A DNA stretch of 64,000 bases from Caprella mutica. Lineage: Eukaryota; Arthropoda; Malacostraca; Amphipoda; Caprellidae. This document shows, one piece after another, positions 46,261 through 54,465 of the stretch (position 1 is its first letter; every line of letters starts with the position of its first letter). Where the stretch lies: positions 372,001 to 436,000 of the forward strand of contig CANNZV010000116.1 in the NCBI GenBank assembly GCA_947561585.1, written 5' to 3'. The translations under genes were made by a program, and so were the position numbers. A model generated the notes under the pieces. It did no database searches. It worked only from the letters and a program-made list of their open reading frames with translations, and was not told the DNA's origin.

Positions 46261-46758
46261 TGTGACGGGGCTCCATGGTTCTAACGTCATAGTTGAGGCT
46301 CGTTATTGTATAGTGGTTTAATGAGATATATGGATGATTTGGAAGGACAATGAGATGATTGGATGGTTGAAGTATATTGATGATATGCAGATGGATATAT
46401 ACAAGTTGGGCAGTATGAGATGCAATGAGGTAAGAAACCAGTATAATCAGATGAGAGAAAAGCCAGTATAATGAGAAGAAAGCCAGGCTGCAATACAAAT
46501 AAAACATATCAATAGAATATCAATCATTACAACCTACAATCATATTACATTATTGAACAAACACATACCCTGGCTCTATTAGTAGTATTAGATTAATACA
46601 ATCGTTTCTCTCAATCATGAACTGTTAATCAATAGAATTAAATATACCTTGTAAATATTATCTGTAAATATATTATAAACATAAACATTAGAAAACATAA
46701 ATATATATAATTCTCCTAACTCTTATTTACAATTAAATGCTCAATATACCCCGTTACA
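46261..46758 (-). repeat. 3' LTR of the Gypsy element
   Basis: 498 bp, starts TGTGACGGGG and ends CCCCGTTACA on the plus strand, giving the TG...CA ends typical of LTRs. Confidence 0.96.
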
Positions 46759-46776
46759 TTACCCCCTTCCCAGTTT
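46759..46776 (-). other. Polypurine tract of the Gypsy element
   Basis: Minus strand CTGGGAAGGGGGTAA directly before the 3' LTR. Confidence 0.85.
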
Positions 46777-47007
46777 TTAACCTATTTAAAAACTATTACA
46801 AATAAACTCTAAACATATATCGAACTAATAACCAAATAACAATAAATAGATACACAATATTATTTTTATAATTCTATAGATTTTTATAATTTTATTTTAT
46901 ATATATATTTTTCTTTTTATAGATTTTTTTTTATAAATTATTATATAGATTTTTTTTTTTTTTTTTACATTATTAATTTAATCTATATACAATTATATAC
47001 AATAAGC

Positions 47008-49665
47008 CTATTTAAGTCTGTATTCCAAAGTTGACTGTTGTACTCTTGGAAGTTCTTCCACTGGTCCTCTAGATCTGAGTGTCATCGTCTTAGGGGTGCT
47101 GGATAAAGTTGGTTTCATCCTCAAGAAGTCACTCCTTTCACTCGGTGAACCAAAAATATTCTCAACAGATGAATAGTGAGAACTCTGATATGTTGAATTT
47201 CTACTTCTTTCTTGCTGAAATTGGGTAATTTCTCTTCTTAAGTCTTCACCTCTTTTTCTACCTTTCTTCATATTCTCCTTACATTCAGATATAATATTTT
47301 TCAATTCAGAAACAGTGCTTGAAATTTTACCACTCAGGGCTGCATCGACAAATCCAGAAAAACTATTTCTGACATTTGCAACAGTTTCAGTATTTTCTTC
47401 TTCTTGCTGGTTTATTTCAGTAGATTCTTTGTCACAAATTGCTTGATTCATCATATCAGAAAAAGTATCTAATACAGAAGACAAATCTGATAACTTTGAA
47501 GATAATTCTTCTTGCAGTGACAAACTTTTCTCACAAATTAACCATGAATCTTTGAGTGTCTCCATCTTCATATATTCGCGAAATTTAATGTCAATATCAT
47601 CAACTGGAGTGGAATTCAATTTTCCATCTTGCAAAAGTGAAACAGATTCAGAACAAGGTAGTTGACTAATACTTTTATTAGCATTTTCATCAGTATTAAA
47701 CATAATATTTTCCGCATCATCAACCAAGTCATTTATCGAAGTTCTTGCATGAGATAGCTCTTCATTTGAAACATGTGCATGTTCTTCATCAGATGCAAAC
47801 CTAACTCTTTTTTCTTCATTTACAGGCACTTCAAATCCTTCAAAAGAAGATTCGTCAGACGAAATATAGCTGAAATTCTTGAAAGATGATGTAGGAGATT
47901 CATCAATCTCTTCTAGGTCATGATCTTCCTCATCTATGTGTGGCACGAATTTCATGATATTCCACGGTAATTCCCTGAAAGCTCTTAACTTTCGATGGTT
48001 ACATTTAATTACAGCATTTGAAGATAGATCTCGTTTTATTTCATAGCTAACTCCATTACTTTGTACTTTAGTAACAATGAATGGTCCTTCATATATTGGC
48101 ATTAGTTTATAGGATGCATAATTCCCAATACGTGTAATCTTCTTTATTACCTTCTGACCAACAACAAATGACTTGAAATTTGGATGTCCTTCTTTCCAAC
48201 AATCAGAAGTTTCTCTGTCCACAGGAATTTGGTCTGCTCCTTGATGACATTTGCTCAATAAATATTCTGCTGGGCTAGACTCGATCTGAGAATGATAAGT
48301 ATTATTATATATTAAAATAGCTTTATACAAATATCTATCCCAGTCTCTTATATCAGTTACCACTCCTTTGATTAGATTAATCAAAGTTTTGTTAACTCTT
48401 TCAACAGCTCCATTTCCCTCAGGAGTATAAGGTGAAGAAAACAGATGTGTTATGTTGTGTTCCTGTAGAACTTCTTCAGTTTCAGCACCTTTAAATTCTA
48501 AACCATTGTCAGACAATATATTAAGAGGTACCTTCACAATATTTGGTAAAATCTTTGTTCTCAAAGCTTCAGCAATAGTACTTGCTGATTTATTCTTCAC
48601 AGGCACTGCTGTTAGCCACTTAGATCCATGATCAACTACAACTAAAGCTGCATTATTATTCTTTTTAGATGTTGGAAATTTCACAAGGTCCATAGATACC
48701 AGTTGAAAAGGTTCTTTAATGCCAATTTTCAAAATAGGTGGACTTTCCACTTGTGTATTAGTTTTATTCATTTGACAGTACTCACAACACTTGCATATTT
48801 CTCTTGCAGTTTTATCAATTGCTGGATGCCAAAATTGTCTGCAAATCACATCCAGTAGCTTATGTCTGCCAATGTGTGCCAACTTCTGATGTACCTTGAA
48901 CAAAACTTCAACAATGAAAGGATAGTTTACAATAATAGGAGAAAAATTACCTCTCTTTTTTACTAATAATCCATCATTTATTTCAATGTCCCCTCTATAC
49001 CGCTTGAATTGCTGAATTGCCTTATCTTTCCATTCCTTAACAGGCTTATTTTGCTCTATATTGCATTTCAAGATTCTTAAAGCTTTGTTACTCATTTGCA
49101 TAATTTCCAAATCATCAAATGAAATTCCAAATTTTATTTGCTTTTCTTGGTAATCATAAACTTCAATATTTGTCACATGATGGCTTGGAAATGAATTTCT
49201 TAATTCAAGTCTACACTCATTATCAATTATAACTTCATTTGATATAAAATTCATGACAAAAGAAAATTCTCTCAAAAAGTTTAAACCAATCAATATACAG
49301 GATGGTAAGTATTCCTGTTTTACAATACAAAATGGAAAACCGTGAGTCATATTATAATCTCCGAATTTGAATTTCAGCTTAACCATTCCTAAACAATTAC
49401 TACTTACACCTGCAATACCTTTTAGAGGTGTTGTCTCAGGAATAACCTCTTCATCACCAATTTTGATTCTATTCCATGTTTCTTCTCCAATAATACTCAC
49501 TTGAGATCCACTATCAACAATTACACATAAGGTCTCTTCATTATATTCCATGCTCAAGTGCTGTAAATTCAAATCATGGTTATTCATACAATATTTTAGG
49601 TCATAATTCAATTCATCAAACAAATTATCCAAATCCAAATTATCTTCATCGAAATTACATGACAA
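47008..49665 (-). CDS. Gypsy Pol, distal part: second retropepsin, integrase and a long acidic tail
   Basis: 885 residues as counted from a TTG at 49665; the frame is open upstream to about 49825, so this is really the continuation of Pol and has no start of its own. A retropepsin-like domain covers about 45-135, with D51 in VIVDSGSQVS and the matching C-terminal motif ILIGLNFL (124-131). The integrase zinc finger is H259, H264, C294 and C297. The integrase core has D326 (SMDL), D386 (LSDNG) and E422 (GAVERV), the DD35E spacing. A chromatin-binding-like region follows to about 570 (YEGPFIVTKV). The last 300 residues are acidic, Ser-rich and partly coiled-coil-like, with no transmembrane segment, so they do not look like an envelope. 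It would cut and join the cDNA to host DNA. Confidence 0.93.
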   Translation of the reverse strand: MSCNFDEDNLDLDNLFDELNYDLKYCMNNHDLNLQHLSMEYNEETLCVIVDSGSQVSIIGEETWNRIKIGDEEVIPETTPLKGIAGVSSNCLGMVKLKFKFGDYNMTHGFPFCIVKQEYLPSCILIGLNFLREFSFVMNFISNEVIIDNECRLELRNSFPSHHVTNIEVYDYQEKQIKFGISFDDLEIMQMSNKALRILKCNIEQNKPVKEWKDKAIQQFKRYRGDIEINDGLLVKKRGNFSPIIVNYPFIVEVLFKVHQKLAHIGRHKLLDVICRQFWHPAIDKTAREICKCCEYCQMNKTNTQVESPPILKIGIKEPFQLVSMDLVKFPTSKKNNNAALVVVDHGSKWLTAVPVKNKSASTIAEALRTKILPNIVKVPLNILSDNGLEFKGAETEEVLQEHNITHLFSSPYTPEGNGAVERVNKTLINLIKGVVTDIRDWDRYLYKAILIYNNTYHSQIESSPAEYLLSKCHQGADQIPVDRETSDCWKEGHPNFKSFVVGQKVIKKITRIGNYASYKLMPIYEGPFIVTKVQSNGVSYEIKRDLSSNAVIKCNHRKLRAFRELPWNIMKFVPHIDEEDHDLEEIDESPTSSFKNFSYISSDESSFEGFEVPVNEEKRVRFASDEEHAHVSNEELSHARTSINDLVDDAENIMFNTDENANKSISQLPCSESVSLLQDGKLNSTPVDDIDIKFREYMKMETLKDSWLICEKSLSLQEELSSKLSDLSSVLDTFSDMMNQAICDKESTEINQQEEENTETVANVRNSFSGFVDAALSGKISSTVSELKNIISECKENMKKGRKRGEDLRREITQFQQERSRNSTYQSSHYSSVENIFGSPSERSDFLRMKPTLSSTPKTMTLRSRGPVEELPRVQQSTLEYRLK

Positions 49666-50075
49666 ATGTTGTTCTTCAATTACAATAGTGTTTATGATAC
49701 TTCTATCAACATCAACATTGTCTTTTCTGCTATAAATTGGATTGTAGTGAATTTGAGCAATACACTGTAGGTTGATGATTCTCTCACAATTTTCATCTGA
49801 ATTGGCTAAATAATAGGAGTTTTCATATTATGATATACCCTTATTTCTGCATGGTATAGTTTTGAAGTTGCTAAAATAGCTTCATCACATGGCATATGAT
49901 CAGACTTTAGCATCAATTTTAATTTCTGTTTTTCTTGTTTATTTTCAGGTAATTTATATATTTTCATGTTCATTATCAATTCATTAATCACTTTTTCTCT
50001 TCTTCCCAGATGTCCTTCATTGCAACCATTAGTGCTTCAAAGAGAGAATTCCCTCCTCCGTCTATTTTCTGTAAA
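49660..50075 (-). CDS. OTU-like (pseudo)protease region spanning three frames
   Basis: The end of the upstream Pol frame has KIDGGGNSLFEAL at about 50071-50031, resembling the OTU nucleophile motif DGNCLFRAL but with Ser for the catalytic Cys and Gly for the Asp. After a -1 frame change at the TGA (49990-49988), the middle frame (49806-49991) reads YKLPEN, LKLMLKSDHMP, ILATSKLYHAEIRVYH, matching the central OTU helices and strand. After a second -1 change near 49820 the third frame reads INLQCIAQIHYNPI, matching the OTU C-terminal strand with its catalytic His (HY). The fragment at 35136 keeps the same segments (LNLQCISGVHFNPL), which supports the alignment. OTU proteins are deubiquitinating cysteine proteases; with Cys replaced this one is probably a binding module or inactive. 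That is inference. Confidence 0.6.
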
Positions 50076-52366
50076 ACTCTGAAGTCCTTTGGCAGTTCAA
50101 CTACATTTTGCAGAGGTTCCTCTTTACTAGAGTCCATTCTCGATAGAAAATCAGCTGCACTGTTCTTCACACCTGGTAAGTATTTAATATCAAAATCATA
50201 TTCAGAAATTTCTTCCAAAGTTCTTTTTACCCTAGCTTTATGTGCTGCCATGTTATGCATGTAAATCAATGGTTTGTGATCTGTTTTCAAGATAAAGGAG
50301 ATTCCATAAATGAATGGTTTGAAAACTTCAAGACCCCATCTAATCGCTGCGAGTTCTCTTTCAGTAGCGGGATATCCTGACTGTTCCTTGGAAAAGCACA
50401 TAGAGTTATAGCCAATTACTTTATATTTTTCTCCATTTTTCTGCATCAAGCATGCACCGGCTCCTGTATCTGACGCATCTACATATAACTCGAGTTTTGA
50501 AGCATTCTCACTGTAGTCTGGATAGGTAAGTAGTACATCATTTTCTACTTTTAACTTCAAATTTTCAAAAGCATCAATTCTCTCTTGTGTCCAATCAATC
50601 TTTGACTTATCAGGTTTATTGGTCAATTCATTCAGAGGTTTACTAATTTCAGAACATTTTTCAATGAATTTTCTTTGAAAATTGATGAGTCCTAAAAATT
50701 TACGCAACTGCTTGACTGTTTCAGGTCTCTCATAGTTTCTCACCTTTTCAACATATTCAGGTGATTTCTTGATACCTGATGCTGTGAGTATATGTCCCAA
50801 AAAGGTAACTTCAGATCTGAAAAACTCACATTTACTCACTTTTATTTTGACATTATACATAAGCAATAAATTTAATATTTCTCTTACAGATTTAACATGG
50901 TCATCAAAATTATCAGACATGATCAAAATATCATCTATATAAATAATCATGTTATGAGATGGCAAAGGTGACAGAATATGTTGCATATTTTTCTGGAATG
51001 CTATGCCAGAATTTTTTAATCCAAATGACAATCTCCTAAACTGATAATGATTATTAGATGTGCTAAATGCAGTAAGTTCTTTACTTTGTTCATCCAAAGT
51101 GACCAGGTAATAACCTCTTACGAGATCAATCTTGGTGAACCATTGAACTTTACCAACCTTGTATAGACATTGAGTGAGATTTGGCATGGGAAACTTTTCA
51201 GGTTTGGTGGCCTTATTTAACTTACGATAATCTATGCATAATCTCAATCCACCATCTGCTTTCCGTACAGGTACACAAGGCGATGACCAATTAGAATTAC
51301 TGTGCTCAATTATGCCAGTTCTAAGAAGGTCTTCACACTGAGCTTCTATCTCATTTTCAATTGGCTTTGGAAAATGGCGAGGTTTTTGCCATATTGGTGT
51401 GTAATCATAAAGTTCAATGTGATGGGCACTGACTTTGGCTTCACCAATATCATTATCTCCAGTGCTGAGTGCTTCATTTACTGACATTAACATTCTATAC
51501 ACTTCTTTCTTTTTATCCTCTTCCAAGTGATCTAATTTAACCTCTTTTTCTAATTGAGTTTCTGTCCACTTCTCTTTAGCATCCATAACATCTTGTTCAA
51601 TTAACATAAAAATTTCACCTACTTTTTCACCTTGTTTAATTTTTCTCTTTTTATTTGTCTTATTTTGAACAATAATCTTCTGATTATGCTCATTAATGAT
51701 ACCACAATAATATTCAATATTATCATCTATCTTCCCTTCAAAATAGCAATCATCACAATCCATAGCCAAGTTAGAAGATATTTGCAATACTTCACTATCA
51801 CCAGGCTTCACAGTACATTCTTTATCTGAATAAACTGAGACTTTATTATAATTTCTTTCATCAATTTCATCATTCTCATTTAAATGGATACTCAAATTAA
51901 CATTCTTTTTCTGGCCAAATCTCACAATTTTTCTTGGAAAATCTAAAATTACATTGTTCTGTTTTAGGAAATCCATTCCCAAAATTAGATTATACTGAGA
52001 ATTACTTCCCTCCAATACATGCATTTCTTGACAGAAGTTCATACCAGCTATTTCTAGTGTCAGTGTAACCATACCCCTTGTTTCGGCTTTATTTCCACCA
52101 TAAGCTATAATTGTCTTTGTTTTCTGTTCATCTACTTCCAATTTTAATTTATGAACCATATCTATCATTATATAAGAACTGTTAGTTCCAGTATCTATCA
52201 TAGCTTTTGAAATAATAGAACATATAGTAATTGGAATTTTAAATAATTTAGCAGGTTTTAAATCATCAATTAGACATATTTCAGGTTCATCGTACTTACA
52301 GTTTTTGTCTTTCGAGGTTAGGTCTCTTGCCTCCAGATCTCCCCCGGCATCACTGGAGGTTAACCA
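49988..52366 (-). CDS. Gypsy Pol, proximal part: retropepsin, reverse transcriptase, RNase H
   Basis: Frame entered by -1 shifting from gag at 52366-52372; it then runs 792 codons to TGA at 49990-49988. The first 55 residues after the shift link to protease 1, with MIDTGTNSSYIM at about 52201-52165 and its partner NLILGMDFL near 51985-51960. Reverse transcriptase follows: SPCVPVRKADGGLRLCIDYR at about 51285-51225, FRRLSFGLKNSGIAF at about 51040, and the catalytic IYIDDILI at about 50945-50925. RNase H has LYVDASDTGAGACL at about 50490, ATERELAAIRW at about 50370-50335 and KTDHKPLIY at about 50285-50260, ending LPGVKNSAADFLSR at about 50185-50145. The final 30 residues begin the OTU-like domain. 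These enzymes copy the element RNA into cDNA in cytoplasmic particles. Confidence 0.95.
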   Translation of the reverse strand, partial: WLTSSDAGGDLEARDLTSKDKNCKYDEPEICLIDDLKPAKLFKIPITICSIISKAMIDTGTNSSYIMIDMVHKLKLEVDEQKTKTIIAYGGNKAETRGMVTLTLEIAGMNFCQEMHVLEGSNSQYNLILGMDFLKQNNVILDFPRKIVRFGQKKNVNLSIHLNENDEIDERNYNKVSVYSDKECTVKPGDSEVLQISSNLAMDCDDCYFEGKIDDNIEYYCGIINEHNQKIIVQNKTNKKRKIKQGEKVGEIFMLIEQDVMDAKEKWTETQLEKEVKLDHLEEDKKKEVYRMLMSVNEALSTGDNDIGEAKVSAHHIELYDYTPIWQKPRHFPKPIENEIEAQCEDLLRTGIIEHSNSNWSSPCVPVRKADGGLRLCIDYRKLNKATKPEKFPMPNLTQCLYKVGKVQWFTKIDLVRGYYLVTLDEQSKELTAFSTSNNHYQFRRLSFGLKNSGIAFQKNMQHILSPLPSHNMIIYIDDILIMSDNFDDHVKSVREILNLLLMYNVKIKVSKCEFFRSEVTFLGHILTASGIKKSPEYVEKVRNYERPETVKQLRKFLGLINFQRKFIEKCSEISKPLNELTNKPDKSKIDWTQERIDAFENLKLKVENDVLLTYPDYSENASKLELYVDASDTGAGACLMQKNGEKYKVIGYNSMCFSKEQSGYPATERELAAIRWGLEVFKPFIYGISFILKTDHKPLIYMHNMAAHKARVKRTLEEISEYDFDIKYLPGVKNSAADFLSRMDSSKEEPLQNVVELPKDFRVLQKIDGGGNSLFEALMVAMKDIWEEEKK

Positions 52367-52372
52367 TTTAAA
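52326..52372 (-). promoter_or_regulatory. -1 programmed ribosomal frameshift signal between gag and pol
   Basis: The heptamer T TTA AAT (52372-52366) lies in the X XXY YYZ phase of gag, two codons before the gag stop (52362-52360). After a 6-nt spacer (GGTTAA), CCTCCAG (52359-52353) pairs perfectly with CTGGAGG (52336-52330) across a 16-nt loop. Slipping back one base gives the frame that continues into pol (TGG TTA ACC). Heptamer, spacing and stem are all as in established eukaryotic frameshift signals; function here is inferred. Confidence 0.85.
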
Positions 52373-53718
52373 TCATTTCTGACATTATTTCTATGATAAG
52401 GTTGGTATGAACGGCTTCTATCATTCCAGTTCTGAGGGTTTCTTTTCTGAGGTGAAAATGATTGTTTTCTTCTTCGGATATTCAAATTTTCTCTCCAGGA
52501 ACTACCCTGATATGATTCCTGTTGCCTGTATCTACAATTTCTTGAGAAATGACCTGCTTTCCCACAAGAGTAGCATTGCTTTGCTCTCATTCTACACTTC
52601 TCATATGCATGACCAAATTTTCCGCAATACGTACAAGTTTGATTGAAAGATGGATCTGGTGGTTGGGGGAATCTATTCTGTTGATGATTCCTGTATTTAG
52701 TAAATTGATTGTTCTTGCTGTTGGACATAATTGGTTGTTTATTCTTGAAGTAAGGTCTCTCCTTCCTCTGATCAGTGATCTCAGGCTTTGCCAAATTGAT
52801 GACAACAACATCCTCTTTATTTTCTTTCACCAGTTGTCTCTCATTATTTTCAGTATCATAAATTCTAGCACATTTTTGAATTATTTCATATGGTATTTTT
52901 TCATCTTTCAGTTTGTAGCTATAAACTTGATGATCAATAATTGATTTCAAATCTTTAGGAATAGTTTGACGGAACTTGTTGACTAAAACTTCACTTGTAA
53001 TGGACTTCTTTTTAGGAAAAGCCAATCTGAACATAGAGAGTAATCTATTCGAATAAAGCATAATTGATTCACCACCGTTCCTGTTAGCATTTTCAAAATC
53101 ATTTCTAGCTATACGCTTTCTCGATTCATCTTGATCTTTGTACCAAGATAATAGACTCTTCTTAACAGATTCATAAGTATCATCAAGTTGTTTAACTGCT
53201 ATGAAGCTGTCTAATGTTCTTCCCTTCAGATGTCGCTCAAGCTCAGGTAACCATAAGTACTTCTTGCCTTTGAATTTTCCAGAGCAATACTCCTCAAATC
53301 TTTCCAGGTACACTTCCAATGTCAAAGCACCACCTTCCTCATAGATATCCAAATCAGGAACAGTTCTGTTATCTAGTTTCTTCAACAATGATCCAAGAAT
53401 ACTATCACTTTCTCTTGTCATTTTCTCTTTCTTCTTAGACTTCCTCTCCTCCTCATCCTTGTCTTCTTCCTCTTCACTTGGAAAATCATCTTTATCATTA
53501 ATGGATTTTTCAAATTTCATTTCAGATTCCTCCATATTCAGGTGTTTCCTTAATTCTTCATTGATTTCTGCTATTGTTGTCTTTATATTTTCATCCTCAT
53601 CATCCACATCTCTCTTCCTAATTTCCTGGAGAAATGTCTTCACAAATGACCAGCCCTTGTTTAAAGATTCTGCCTCTTCATCAGACTTGTAATCTGGTTC
53701 TCGTTCATCTGACAACAT
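52360..53718 (-). CDS. Gypsy Gag with two zinc knuckles
   Basis: 452 residues from the ATG at 53718, 124 bp after the 5' LTR. The N-terminal 100 residues are acidic with Lys/Glu runs. The capsid-like part is about 110-300 (ALTLEVYLERFEEYC, WLPELERHLKGRTLDSF, ESIMLYSNRLLSMFR). A basic linker follows, then two CCHC zinc knuckles: CTYCGKFGHAYEKC (362-375) and CYSCGKAGHFSRNC (382-395). A Arg/Ser/Asn-rich end completes it. Gag forms the particle and the knuckles bind element RNA. The last codons overlap pol in the -1 frame at the slippery heptamer. No stops or frameshifts, consistent with youth. Confidence 0.95.
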   Translation of the reverse strand: MLSDEREPDYKSDEEAESLNKGWSFVKTFLQEIRKRDVDDEDENIKTTIAEINEELRKHLNMEESEMKFEKSINDKDDFPSEEEEDKDEEERKSKKKEKMTRESDSILGSLLKKLDNRTVPDLDIYEEGGALTLEVYLERFEEYCSGKFKGKKYLWLPELERHLKGRTLDSFIAVKQLDDTYESVKKSLLSWYKDQDESRKRIARNDFENANRNGGESIMLYSNRLLSMFRLAFPKKKSITSEVLVNKFRQTIPKDLKSIIDHQVYSYKLKDEKIPYEIIQKCARIYDTENNERQLVKENKEDVVVINLAKPEITDQRKERPYFKNKQPIMSNSKNNQFTKYRNHQQNRFPQPPDPSFNQTCTYCGKFGHAYEKCRMRAKQCYSCGKAGHFSRNCRYRQQESYQGSSWRENLNIRRRKQSFSPQKRNPQNWNDRSRSYQPYHRNNVRNDLNG

Positions 53719-53822
53719 TACAATTAATTATCTCTTCTCCTTTTCTGATAATATCGAGAAGAGCGACAAATACCGGGAATGAAGTGTAGAGATGAATCCT
53801 GGACATGAATTTTTAGAGTTGG

Positions 53823-53840
53823 ATCCTGGTCACGGCACCA
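53823..53840 (-). other. Primer-binding site of the Gypsy element
   Basis: Minus strand TGGTGCCGTGACCAGGAT starts one base after the 5' LTR. TGG at this point pairs with the CCA end of a tRNA. I cannot name the tRNA from sequence alone. Confidence 0.8.
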
Positions 53841-53841
53841 A

Positions 53842-54339
53842 TGTGACGGGGCTCCATGGTTCTAACGTCATAGTTGAGGCTCGTTATTGTATAGTGGTTT
53901 AATGAGATATATGGATGATTGGGAAGGACAATGAGATGATTGGATGGTTGAAGTATATTGATGATATGCAGATGGATATATACAAGTTGGGCAGTATGAG
54001 ATGCAATGAGGTAAGAAACCAGTATAATCAGATGAGAGAAAAGCCAGTATAATGAGAAGAAAGCCAGGCTGCAATACAAATAAAACATATCAATAGAATA
54101 TCAATCATTACAACCTACAATCATATTACATTATTGAACAAACACATACCCTGGCTCTATTAGTAGTATTAGATTAATACAATCGTTTCTCTCAATCATG
54201 AACTGTTAATCAATAGAATTAAATATACCTTGTAAATATTATCTGTAAATATATTATAAACATAAACATTAGAAAACATAAATATATATAATTCTCCTAA
54301 CTCTTATTTACAATTAAATGCTCAATATACCCCGTTACA
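53842..54339 (-). repeat. 5' LTR of the Gypsy element
   Basis: 498 bp, one visible substitution relative to 46261-46758; presumed promoter of the leftward transcript. Confidence 0.96.
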
Positions 54340-54465
54340 GCGCAATTATTTTCAAAGAGTTTATTTAAGTTTATCAATTTAATTTTATAATGTACATGCG
54401 ATGAATTTACCGGATACCAATCAGAGGTTACCTTCATTTATTTTTCATAAATTACCTTTCATAGG

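Larger units (their letters stand above)
46261..54339 (-). mobile_element. Nearly full-length Ty3/Gypsy LTR retrotransposon with two proteases and an OTU-like domain
   Basis: LTRs of 498 bp at each end (46261-46758 and 53842-54339) differ at one position that I could see (ATTTGG versus ATTGGG). Transcription is leftward. Order: 5' LTR, primer site, gag (zinc knuckles), -1 frameshift signal, protease 1, reverse transcriptase, RNase H, OTU-like domain (broken by two frame changes), protease 2, integrase with a long tail, polypurine tract, 3' LTR. The target duplication is poor (GCGT at 46257-46260 versus GCGC at 54340-54343). Near-identical LTRs mean a young insertion, so the frame changes around the OTU-like part are either recent lesions or translational shifts. 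Confidence 0.95.

Noticed and set aside
47008..47950. Integrase tail as a retroviral envelope
   Set aside because: No signal peptide, no transmembrane segment and no separate reading frame; the tail is acidic and Ser-rich and continuous with integrase.
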